Source: Streptomyces sp. 1222.5
GTDB lineage: Bacteria; Actinomycetota; Actinomycetes; Streptomycetales; Streptomycetaceae
Assembly: GCF_900105245.1 (NCBI RefSeq)
Contig: NZ_FNSZ01000001.1
Coordinates: 806,001-870,000, forward strand
Length of the DNA stretch: 64,000 bases
Reading direction: 5' to 3'
The position numbers were made by a program, and so were the translations under genes. Below, in pieces: positions 28,801 to 31,941 of the stretch; positions within the stretch are counted from its first letter, which is position 1, and each line of letters starts with the position of its first letter. A model generated the notes under the pieces. It searched no databases, was not told the DNA's origin, and was given only the letters and a program-made list of their open reading frames with translations.

Positions 28801-29724
28801 GACGGCCGCGGTGGCCGCCTGCGACGGTGCCGCCGGTGCGGTCGCCGCGGGGGTGTCGAGGAGCCGGGTGATGAGTCCGGCGTGCCGGACCCGCTTGCAG
28901 CTGAGCTTGGTGAACTTGGCGACGAACCGGCCCTGTTCGTCGTGGATCAGGCAGTCGTTGTGCATGACGTCACCGGACGGGGCGAGCGTCTCCGGTGCGG
29001 GCACGTGCACCCAGCAGGGCCCCGCCACGGCGCGCGGGGCGCGGAACTCCTCGATGTAGACGGGGATGAACGGGTCGGGTCCGGGCGGCGGCCGGTGGCC
29101 GAAGGCGACCAGGGTGGCGGCGTCCAGTTTCGCCGGATGGAGGTGGAAGGCGCTCTCCTGCTCACGGGAGCCGGGGTCCAGTTCGAGGCGGGCCAGCAGC
29201 CCGCCCGTGTCGAGGAGGTGGAGGGCGCCGAAGCCCATCATGGGCGGGCCGTGCTCGATGTCCTCGGCGCGTGCCTGCCGGTACAGCTCGGCCATGTCCC
29301 GGGTCCGCTCGGAGCGGGTGAGCAGGGCGCGCGGGTCGACCGGAGGGGGCGGCGGCTCGTCGGTGAACTCCAGACGGGCGGAGAAGTGCGGGCGCCAGTC
29401 GACACCTCGGGGCGCGGTGGCCGTGTCCTCGCCCGGTGCGACGATCGCACCGGCCGCCTCTACGCGGCGCGCGCCGGTGGTGTCCGGGGCACCGATCGTG
29501 ACGCGCACGGCGAGGTCGCGTCCCGGAGCGGTGGCGATCGGCTCGGCGAAGAGCACGTCCCGGAGCACGGCGCGTGCGGTGTCCACCCGCTGGGCGCGCA
29601 GGATCCGGTACACGATGTCGAGGAAGGTCGCGCCGGGCATGACCGACACCCCGTGGATGCGGTGGTTGCGCATGATGAAGTCGTCGTGCGGCAGCGAGAG
29701 GTGACACTCGATCGGGTCGTTCAC
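7852..29724 (-). CDS. Giant trans-AT PKS with DUF-SH-TE terminus (LnmJ-like)
   Basis: A 7290-residue trans-AT PKS, close in size to LnmJ. Domains by residue: DH 1-285 (HRIHGVSVMPG); ACP1 Ser355; KR 435-900; KS1 945-1365 (Cys1109); Ser-less ACP-like insert 1413-1485; crotonase/ECH 1692-1940; ACP2 Ser2038; KS2 2217-2645 (Cys2392); DH 2800-3070 (H2834, D2998); KR 3110-3590; C-MT 3620-3925 (LEIGAGTG); ACP3 Ser3975; KS3 4066-4488 (Cys4234); KR 4712-5185; ACP4 Ser5259; KS4 5370-5796 (Cys5531); ACP5 Ser5990; ACP6 Ser6108; DUF2156/GNAT-like 6190-6515; PLP cysteine-lyase-like SH 6566-6955 (Lys6791 in SLSKDFG); TE 7010-7270 (GTSFGG, Ser7109). There are no integrated ATs. The leading DH completes the module whose KS ends the second PKS. 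The GTG at 29724 overlaps the A-domain stop (GTGA); the frame open upstream of it is antisense-side noise over the A gene. KS1-KS4 all keep Cys-His-His. Confidence 0.96.
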   Translation of the reverse strand: MNDPIECHLSLPHDDFIMRNHRIHGVSVMPGATFLDIVYRILRAQRVDTARAVLRDVLFAEPIATAPGRDLAVRVTIGAPDTTGARRVEAAGAIVAPGEDTATAPRGVDWRPHFSARLEFTDEPPPPPVDPRALLTRSERTRDMAELYRQARAEDIEHGPPMMGFGALHLLDTGGLLARLELDPGSREQESAFHLHPAKLDAATLVAFGHRPPPGPDPFIPVYIEEFRAPRAVAGPCWVHVPAPETLAPSGDVMHNDCLIHDEQGRFVAKFTKLSCKRVRHAGLITRLLDTPAATAPAAPSQAATAAVARAVATAGDDTERRLAGHLRTLIGRLLGRAPEAVDPHRGFYELGLDSVALLSLSTELEQVVDGRLYPTLLFEHPDVTSVARHLARRHTLTLPVDAPGAAAPAAPAEAPRPASPAAPPPDPADGTADARLFVHRPVWAPRPAQADPAPGAPGDLLVVTPDPALPAALRHRTGPARRTVHAQPADTYERTGPDSWRLPTGSRADLARLLDELAAEGTSPTVLAVCPAPASGPAAGTTDGYDVVWALAAALASRTADGTRRLRFLHSAHHEEAAPQHTAVAALARGITAENPALHCRSTLVVGTPDADDLVGILLAEAADPTEDSETRYRHGPDGERDVRRLTPHTLDGATAPALPRGAVCLITGGTGGIGSLLAEHLAGRYGARLVLCGRRPLDPAVSDLLDRCAALGGEAHHVQADIARAEGAEAAAARCRELFGRIDAVFHCAGRTDDALHFRKDPADTRAVLAPKLAGTLHLDRATAADDPALFVLFSSLSAVLPNPGQCAYGYANAYLDAFAERRAADAARTGRTLSLAWPYWSDGGMRADTAALARAATAGLRPLPTAAALRLLDRYLAQPAGPTRLVAVHADPRALSTHDGGTPGPLTSGLFAPLDEPVPAEPAAPRRAATTRGTRERRAAEPVAVVGVAGRYPQAPDLETFWANLAAGRDCVTEVPPDRWDHDAIFDPEVGRPGRTYGRWGGFLAGMDRFDPLFFGISRREAERMDPQERLFLTIAWQTLEDAGHPPQALAGEQVGVFAGVMWNHFQFVEDPDDGAAPVALHSSVANRVSYAFDLRGPSLAVDTACSSSLTAVQLAVESLRRGESTLALAGGVNLMPHPQKYLQLARGRWLSQDGRCRAFGEGGTGYVPGEGVGAVLLKPLDRALADGDHIHAVIRSAHLNHSGRTSGFTVPSPAAQAALVAAAVRDAGADVRALGYVEAHGTGTALGDPIELEGLRTALAAFEPGPEHVAIGSVKTNIGHLESAAGIAGLTKVLLQFRHGALAPSLHAGTLNPHLDFGDGRLAVQRTAAPWPRPAGARRLAGLSAFGAGGSNAHLVLEEPPELPARPAPRGPRLFVLSAKDDEALRERASALLDFLAPHGERAAARPAPLTSDALVRALAARRLAVPETSLGGGETFEDLGLDPAALLTLAHDLADHIGPGAPTAADLVAAVHPGVTLDEAARVWTALEARAGTEDGLPRTDDLAHTLRVGRTAMPVRFAAVADGLPPLRAALERLVKGAEPGPGEYRGTVPADTARTDDRAPVPSRAQDASAGQGAALEEWARRWVAGETGADWTEPGTDDGTPPRRIPLPGYPFREERCWPGGWTGSTGDREAVPATADATAAIAEATAATADATAAAPTGTAAGPSHPPAEAATPPARTPSGRDSGAELVVLDGGIGLIRMASPMFTERLLRELRSAFDTVAARTDIKAVVVTGSDGVFSMGGTSEALATLAGGDGRFTDQPFVYEGLLRCDRPVVAAIEGHASGGGLAFGLYADVVLMAEESVYSANFVTYGFTPGMGATYVLERRFGSALADEMMLTGRSLTGAELRRHGAMVTVLPRREVLPAALDRARTLAAQPQGAVRRLKQELAGRVLARLDDVVGREVRMHEEVLGTEARDRVRGHFARVAAFRNTAGGDEERPTAGPEPGSAETEARPSPPAEAARTAEAPTPPVAHRADDRTAAGPGPDPERPGPSAAELRADVVASLAQVLYLRPEEIDDERTFAEMGLDSIGAVEVVRDLNERHGAGLEAVAVYDHPTVPAMTAALSAARSSATALHRAALAPEPSAGPRHPEPERAEADSGQAAETDAGDRAREPGGSGTGGTPARTGAQPHLPAPSHPTVPGGAGTASAVSATAHGMVTLRPVPRRAPAEATAAQGDDEPEGEPEPAPPPEPFTAPADPGGPVGAADIAVIGMSGRFPGADDLDAFWENLSAGRSEIAEVPAERWDTGRWYHPDRSMTDRTDSKWAALLRGVDEFDPAFFRLSPLEAEAMEPQQRLFLEEAWKALEDAGYGSGATGRADERGSRDCGVFVGCGTGDYDEVLAAAGQSDTSHAFLGSAPSVLAARIAYFLDLTGPTLAVDTACSSSLTAVHLACESLRRGECGTALAGGVALMLTPRVHIRCSNAGMLSPTGTSAPFDARADGIVLGEGVGVVVLKPLARALADGDHIHGVIRATGVNGDGRTNGMTAPSAAAQTELIRRVHRAAGVAPEDIGYVEAHGTGTPLGDPIEVKALQDAFRTDDGGSAGRTALGSVKANIGHTTMAAGVAGLLKVLLALRHRQLPPSPHYHESNPEIDFGRGPFRVLTRADEWRPGRAGVRVAALSSFGFSGTNAHAVVAEAPAPRPRRHTTGAARAHLVPVSARTPEALRQALHRLADALDTTHGPVPELADVAFTLTTGRTHFPLRAAFVVHGRGELVRALRTAAERGEVPHVHVAAESGPGERLGRLAETYVRGGTLDRVAGYPAGSARRVPLPTYPFARDRHWAAEFRPVDGVRPAPPEAGAAAEEAGTSRQTLDPRDRVVADHRLAGKAVLPGVASLSLAVRAAARHGVTGPVRLSQIQWLRPLEVTARREVRVTTTDRPGRAAGFEVLTADGDRLPYARGRFETLTRDGTVTDRLDPDAVRRRCPSWRPGKELYADFAAGGLTYGPAYQALEGVWAGDGEALGLLRAPEAAVGDDSSWPLDPAVLDAALQTLTVLTAGDDGNPLVPFAMRALEVWAPVPRTGYAHAAPDGSGFTVRVTDAEGRVCVSLAGVALRQLPGPGAGAAPATRAEETQSSALQSASTTAAASAAAGQEVMVPRTVVHVPHLRDATPVVPEPTGSPARGVTWVFHTAGARSLADALAAALDRAGTPTENPASAVTTVPLETVGEREFPDSLGAPPDTVYWLASHDPAEPAPADSPDPATLGLFRLLKALLARGAGSRGLTLKVVLSGAVATDGAGPVQPHSAGLLGLARSASAEYPKWRAGCVDLPPQASSPAELAGLLIAEPCTHPLVVVRGGRRLVRVLVPAPAGRPDGAEGPFREGGAYLVAGGAGGIGTVLARHLARTHHARLALVGRRPLDDTVRALLAELSALGGEAVYLRGDIADPAEARRVVAEARTWAGGIDGVFHSALVLRDRTLAAMDEDTFLEVLAPKTAGLRALADALRDDPPGFLVCFSSAISFADAPGQANYAAASTFEDAYAAHLRDHASFPVTVINWGFWGSVGAVAKRHHVARFAALGIGSLEPAEGIAALTDVLGAGLGQAVVVKGTPKGLALLGAVPDSLEEARDAFAGLERVAAGLLRRNAAFSTGGSGTSQPGRWADGHPEGSAGRRLLDAVTDILLRTGPAAGGGPDPAEALVARHPAMRPHVTLLERCVAALPDVLDGTRPPTDVLFPGGSVEPVEAVYRGQPLSDHYHRLMAAETVAVLRRHRAAATAGRPLRILEIGAGTGAGTAFVLDALDVALGDPGAAREEPPVSYDYTDVSPVFLAHGEREFGPGRPYLNCRTLDIERPPAAQGFTPHGYDLVLATNVLHATADIGRTLRHVRELVAPGGSLLINEVTRASDFLTLTFGLTPGWWAFEDAEHRLPHAPLLGPAQWHRELTACGFGPLRTLGVPGTPADDLEQCVFVADVSGQDPERGTTSATDDARVRGYVRGVFAEVLKFDPDSLADEVTFENYGVDSLVSLRIIGRFEEDFGELPATLLFEKLTIAQLADHFATEHGAALDALLADTAPAVDVRPRQTGTDRDADTDVRPRTAPAVPAAPPTGSAASDIAVIGVSGRYPGADDVDGFWRNLAAGTASFREVPAERWDWRPTFDARRVTPQRSYSRWGAFLDGIDLFDPAFFGILGRDAAHIDPQERLFLETAWNLLEENGRLGTETHEADTGVFVGVMYGTYGQLAATGWPQGRLSGAHSAHWSVANRVSYFFDFHGPSIAVDSACSSSLTAVHLACESLRRGECRTAVAGGVNLILHPAHHVSLSALNMLSADDRCKVFDAGADGFVPGEGVGAVLLKPLDRAVADGDRIWAVIKGGAMNAGGKTGGYTVPNPNAQAELVRRVLDNCSVAPGTVSYVECHGTGTSLGDPIEIAALGRALGGPDRPGPCAVGSVKSNIGHLEGAAGIAGLTKLLLQLRHRKLAPCVNLDDLNPKIDFAGSALEPVRTLTDWPAPPDGGPRRAGVSSFGAGGANTHLVVEEYREPDDISPAEPGPHLFLLSARSAERLRAYAGRVADHLGSPSGAATALASLARTSQTGRRHFPERLAVVCADTARLATLLRSYADTGRAEVPGITVGRAVPGPGSGRHGPGSALLRDARATDGTAGTEPEAALARLGARWTSGDDVDWTALWAGRAARRVTYPTYPFDRTRHWLDTGITDPTLGTPGPAAELPHDRIVEEPRPGAHASSGSATGGDPQPGGTTVYRLAPVLEPRAADVPGTADTPRRVLLLGPQSPVRRAVAAEFARRGADCLTTRPGDRCALEEDSVVLPSRPAPADLRRLAELLAERDRLPDAVVLACPPDAGPPRPGTLGDDLDAGPYPLLWAAAALLARDRRVRLRTAVAHGPAWRQPQFSATGGLLKSLALEHSGCAGVRIAFDTYDEAARPDGGTAAARFATVLADELARVTTGVTELVVDRDGLCHVRRLTDRPAPQAAPDGPLPIRPGGTYLVTGGAGALGRILGGFLADETPVNLVLAGRTPLDEAIERRTAELWRGGSTVWYRQTDLASTEDVTGLLADIRTRYGTLNGIVHAAGVHRDARAVLKTADEAAEVLGPKVTGTVLLDQATRDEDLDFYVLCASLVGETGNLGQSDYAYANAFQLDFAEARERLRDLGERSGRTVAIGWPLWEDGGMDVDDATRRLFAQLWSMVPLRTDTGLAVFRTALAGSEPRLLPVERPATDAAAEAEKGTHTDTEPLEAARPAPAPQEPDADDRTEPVRRQLQLFGAEFLMVDPDEVDTGAELMDLGFDSLSLSELIVRINDRYGLELLPTVLFEHPTLGDVASYLSRAHPAAVRAAHGPATVRATPATTPDPRPAEATGGSAPVQDSAAAPRHVGNTAAVAPAPPPRPAFATAGPARRRDVAVIGMAGRLPGSPDLDAFWRHLAAGDDLVGPVPPDRTELLADPATAGLRGGFLADVADFDAAFFRISPTEARLMDPQHRLFLETVWRTFEDAGYRPEDLAGTSTGVFVGVATSDYGELIARSGAPTEAHMATGVARSLVANRISHLLDLRGPSETVDTACSSSLVALHRAVGAVASGECDEAVAGGVSLALSPGLFRVFDQSGLLSPAGRCRTFDKDADGYVRGEGVGAVLLKPLDRAEADGDRVLAVVRGSAVNHCGRSPSLTAPNPRAQADVVVRAHRAAGIAPATVTYVETHGTGTRLGDPIEAEGLKDAFGRLYADAGEPVPGEPHITLGSVKTNIGHLEAAAGIAGLLKVLLCMTHRTLPAHLHLREPNPFLKLDGTPFRIGTATAPWEGAKDEHGRISWRAGVSSFGFGGTNAHVVLEAWTPPDDAHRPDEHTRSGPRAAFRPRRHWFGDPPGTGTRQARTENPLSHVPQASTTGSTTAPATAPAPEAGTAPPPAPAPRPRIRLQPLTTAPVPAPSPEQAVPARADTPAPEPADRGSADGRGPTAAVPAASAADGPTTAPRHGDAPPAPERAARHLPDTEVRGTVRGLVADVLGLSADDLADDTPFGDLGLDSIFRMDVARALNDLHGLDLQGADLYEHDTITALAAHVRASAAAAAPRPAPREIPPSPAAAALPGAAGSGGDDTPAPPPHGTQAPAGREDAVKALRGLLEGVLGRPFDPAVTFEANGFTSFDMLRSVSALESGLGALPKALLFDRPTLESLAGSLCETHGEAAVARVRPPAPQPGPAAGPVPAVGTAAEPGTPARARTLTRTEAAADPELAPVLRELEERHGKESGLGGRDIAPHLFVGAERRGFFALSRQGGAMLVWNYTGPEEHFAELAGEYFRHARQHGLRPNLLSLVRLEEVDGAPVTATPFGALQRIEDLGSFKLSGGRMSRLRYMVKRFEKAGACRTDEYRSGDDPAVDAELARLVDGWAATKQMVNPYVRRVRDELAGGRLDQRHRVFLTYLDDALVNAVVITRIPSENGHLLDVEFYPDAMPLGGLEFALVRILERLRGEGCEVFSFGASFGGEMGTSPNASGRAVRALAELRDAGIFGGGNYQFKNKFRPENRTLYLVQPEGEDATEVSDVILLIADPAVPAADTTPSTVTAGTGDRPRGDAGRQDSGADSEPVSRAHEPDSAPDRGPRLVQLAAHGHNPVRIPHVEVELDLVTDSWADRADPWQRERTRALAELADEAQLTGEQPPELPWLPFAHRFFAASGRAAEERLCRAWPGPRGRVLHNSAFPTWLATLVEQGFDPSVALPVAGEGPYAADLDLDALDKALDRYAGDVSFVLVETATNAHGGAPLSLDNLRAVAHRTRARGVPLVLDATRLLDNALLVAADSGRPAQDLWQVAEDMLGLAQAVTFSLSKDFGVDGGGLLATTDERLAERLTERMLERGREPGLSARRMLSAALLDQESTDRLVTRRVADVAAFRQRLELGRVPLVPGPAAHCVLLDVDEAAPGTALRHPVASYLSWIYAATGVRGGPHLAPGVRLTDGSEPPQRNLIRLAVPLGIERKELESAADRLAELVADPAPVWDLTEVPGAAGPSALRAYHPTDALPADIRRALEEEPGSPPPASENYTVLRERAPGTRRHLLPMGGGAVEVFDCGTGPTVLLLPPFNMGAGVFADQVAGLCDRYRVLVVHHPGVGATTGADDISLPGIADLYGGVLDRLGLSRPVHVVGTSFGGLLAQSFVLAHPERAASLALVCSSYKYANRAGEVNRLEDLVAEDLDRVVAAGAAGVGRRRAEFTARLLRCESMAPHIGLRYLDVFAQQPDLLGRLGDIAVPTLVVAGAVDAVVPRKTSHLMHGAIPDARYHELPQAGHFPTVTDPDGVTTALLAFLTSLDASGTSAQDSAAPATAEEEG
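24740..24802. repeat. Three 21-bp tandem repeats in PKS linker
   Basis: Three consecutive 21-bp units (24740-24760, 24761-24781, 24782-24802) are near-identical; the first and third match exactly. They encode an Ala/Thr-rich ATADATA-like linker just before the in-line crotonase domain of the giant PKS. This looks like local slippage expansion of a flexible interdomain linker. Confidence 0.7.
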
Positions 29725-31349
29725 GGCTTGGTCTCCCCCTCGTGTCCGAGCCGGCCGGCGGCGTCCTCGCGCAGCCGCGACCGGTCCGTCTTTCCGTGGG
29801 CGTTCACTGGTGCGTCGGGCAGCCACCACAGGTGGCGGGGCAGCATGTAGGGCGGCAGGCGTTCGGCCAGCCGCTCGGCGAGCGCGGCCGTGTCGGGCTC
29901 GGTGCCGCCGAGCAGGTAGGCGACGAGCCGGGTGCCGCCGGGGGCGTCCAGGGCGAACGCGACGGCGTCGCCTCCCGAGGTGTCGCGCAGGGCGGCCTCC
30001 ACCTCGCCGACTTCCACGCGATAGCCGTTGATCTTCACCTGGGCGTCCTTGCGGCCGAGGTGGACCCAGCCGTGCCCGGTGGCGCGCACCTGGTCGCCGG
30101 TGCGGTACCAGCGGCGGCCGTCGCGGTGCAGGAAGCGGCCCTCGTCCTGCCGCGGGTCGAGATAGCCGCGGAACATCTGCGGGCCGGTCATGACCAGTTC
30201 GCCGGTGTCCTCGGCGGGCCGGCCGTCGGGGGCCAGCAGCATGGCCTCCATGCCGTCGTTCGGGTGGCCGATGGGTACGGTGGCGCCGTACTGCGGGCCG
30301 GACAGGTCCTGGTCGGGGTCCCAGCGGAACGCGGTGCAGGCGATGGTCAGTTCGGTCGGTCCGTAGATGTTGTCGAGGACACCGCCGGGCGCGGCCCGCT
30401 GCCAGTACCGGGCGGTGTCCACGAGGAGCGGCTCGCCGGCGAACACCGACTGGCGCAGACCGGTGAGGCTGCCTGGGGCGAGGCGGTCGGCACGTTGCAG
30501 GCTGCGCGCGAGGCTGGGGGTGCTGTGCCAGACGGTCAGTCCGTAGCGCGGGACCCAGCGCGCCGGGTCGAGCGCCTGGAGCCGGGACAGCACGCACACA
30601 CAGGCGCCGCCGGCCCAGGCGGGGAAGATGTCGCACATCGCCAGGTCGAAGGTGGTCTCGTGGACCTGGCTGAAACGGTCGTCCGGGCGGACGCCGTAGC
30701 GGGGCAGCGACGTGGCGAGGAACGCGGAGACGTTCGCGTGGCTGACGGGTACGCCCTTCGGGGTGCCTGTCGAGCCGGAGGTGAACAGGATGTAGGCGAT
30801 GTCGTCCGGGGTGCCCACGGGGCTGTGCCGGCCGGTCGCCGGGGCGGGTTCCGTCAGTTCGTCCGCCGTGAGGACCCGGGCGCCGCCGACGGCGGTGGGC
30901 AGTTTGGCGGGCAGGGCCGTGCGGCCGGTGCGCGGGGCCAGTACGGCGTGCACCGGCGCGGACTCCACCAGTCGGGCCACTGCGCCGGCGGCGTCCGGCT
31001 CGGCGACGACGGCGCCGCAGCCCGCGGCGCGCAGGACGGCGGCGTTGCGGGCCGGCGGGTTCTCGGGGTTCAGCGGCACGGCCGGGGCTCCGGCGTACAG
31101 GGCGGCGAGCAGGCCGATGTACGCCTCGGGTGTCTTCGAGGCGAGGACCGCGACCGGGGCGCCGGGTTCGCCCAGGGTGCCGATGGCGGCGGCCCACGCC
31201 CGTGCCGTGCCGTCGACCTCGGTGTAGGTCCAGCGGCGGTCGAGGATGCGCAGCGCCGGGCCGTGCGGGTTGCGAGACAGGCCGTCGGCGAACCAGTCGT
31301 GGAGCATCCTCGCGCCGTGCGGCCGTACGACCGCCGCGTCGGCCCTCAC
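29721..31349 (-). CDS. Free-standing adenylation enzyme (LnmQ-like starter A domain)
   Basis: A 542-residue stand-alone A domain. Core motifs are FTSGSTGTPKG, NIYGPTEL, YRTGDQ and a C-terminal NAHGKTDRS with the A10 Lys. The substrate-pocket segment FDLAMCDIF resembles D-alanine-activating DltA-type enzymes more than standard L-amino-acid NRPS A domains. In leinamycin the discrete LnmQ activates D-alanine and loads LnmP, so I infer the same job here, with substrate identity unproven. The GTG start overlaps the PCP stop codon and its stop overlaps the PKS start, both by 4 nt, so PCP, A and PKS are translated as a coupled set. Confidence 0.9.
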   Translation of the reverse strand: MRADAAVVRPHGARMLHDWFADGLSRNPHGPALRILDRRWTYTEVDGTARAWAAAIGTLGEPGAPVAVLASKTPEAYIGLLAALYAGAPAVPLNPENPPARNAAVLRAAGCGAVVAEPDAAGAVARLVESAPVHAVLAPRTGRTALPAKLPTAVGGARVLTADELTEPAPATGRHSPVGTPDDIAYILFTSGSTGTPKGVPVSHANVSAFLATSLPRYGVRPDDRFSQVHETTFDLAMCDIFPAWAGGACVCVLSRLQALDPARWVPRYGLTVWHSTPSLARSLQRADRLAPGSLTGLRQSVFAGEPLLVDTARYWQRAAPGGVLDNIYGPTELTIACTAFRWDPDQDLSGPQYGATVPIGHPNDGMEAMLLAPDGRPAEDTGELVMTGPQMFRGYLDPRQDEGRFLHRDGRRWYRTGDQVRATGHGWVHLGRKDAQVKINGYRVEVGEVEAALRDTSGGDAVAFALDAPGGTRLVAYLLGGTEPDTAALAERLAERLPPYMLPRHLWWLPDAPVNAHGKTDRSRLREDAAGRLGHEGETKP

Positions 31350-31600
31350 CGGTTTGCCAGGCAGCCGCTGACGACCCGCCAGAGGTCGCCCGCCGTGGCG
31401 AAGCTGGCGGGCACGAGGGCGCCTTCGGGGAACTCGATGCCGTACGCGTCCTCCAGCCGGGCGGAGAGGCCGACCATGCCGAGGGAGTCCAGGCCGTGCG
31501 CGGGCAACGGGACGTCGGCGCGCAGCGGAGCGGTCGGGGGGTAGTCGGTGAGCGCGGCCCTGACCAGCTTCTCGTAGGTGTCGTCCCAGTTCGTCGCCAC
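31346..31600 (-). CDS. Free-standing peptidyl carrier protein (LnmP-like)
   Basis: An 84-residue carrier protein with the phosphopantetheine motif AHGLDSLGM (Ser39) and the usual four-helix pattern. It is the first gene of the operon that runs through the A domain and giant PKS to the KS-decarboxylase. The GTG at 31600 is preceded by AAGGACGAGG. It is the expected partner of the adjacent A domain and would hand the starter aminoacyl group to the NRPS. Confidence 0.93.
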   Translation of the reverse strand: MATNWDDTYEKLVRAALTDYPPTAPLRADVPLPAHGLDSLGMVGLSARLEDAYGIEFPEGALVPASFATAGDLWRVVSGCLANR

Positions 31601-31941
31601 GGTGCGCCTCGTCCTTCTCGTCGTCGCCGGGGTTGGTGCCGGGGTGCCGGGTGAGCCGTATCGATGTGCACGCGTCGGACGGTTCCGGGTGGGCGTCGCG
31701 GAATGGGCGTGCGGGCCCGGAGAGATAATTCCGGCGCGGGGATGCTAACGACGGAATTTCGGCCGCCGCAAGGGCGTCAAGGGACTTTTTCGGCGTGCTC
31801 AGTATTGAGCAGAATTCCGGTGTGTAAATGCAGGATCATCTGGGGTCTTCACTTTTCCCCGGCCGCTGGAATCACGCGCTCGGCGTTCTCGCCGGCCCTC
31901 GGTGCGACGGGTTCGCGAGCCGGCACAGGAGGACGGAACGC
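31601..31941. other. 341-nt divergent promoter region
   Basis: This gap separates the leftward PCP operon and the rightward fusion gene and contains no gene. It holds operator site 2 and an A/T-richer core (about 31720-31830). For the PCP operon I see no -10 hexamer at the usual 21-22 nt distance from the operator; a more distant TAGCAT (31747-31742, minus strand) is only a weak candidate. Confidence 0.5.
31796..31839 (+). promoter_or_regulatory. Perfect operator palindrome in divergent region (site 2)
   Basis: TGCTCAGTATTGAGCA (31796-31811) is a perfect 6-bp inverted repeat around a 4-nt spacer and the best copy of the motif. Rightward, GATCAT (31834-31839) lies 22 nt away and could be a -10 for the fusion gene. 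The leftward 26.6-kb operon starts about 200 nt away and may be controlled from the same site. Confidence 0.65.

Noticed and set aside
29725..31671. N-terminal extension of the giant PKS frame up to 31671
   Set aside because: The extra residues are Arg/Pro/His-rich frame-shifted sequence lying over the true A-domain and PCP genes on the same strand. The GTG at 29724 overlaps the A-domain stop and is followed at once by a good DH domain.
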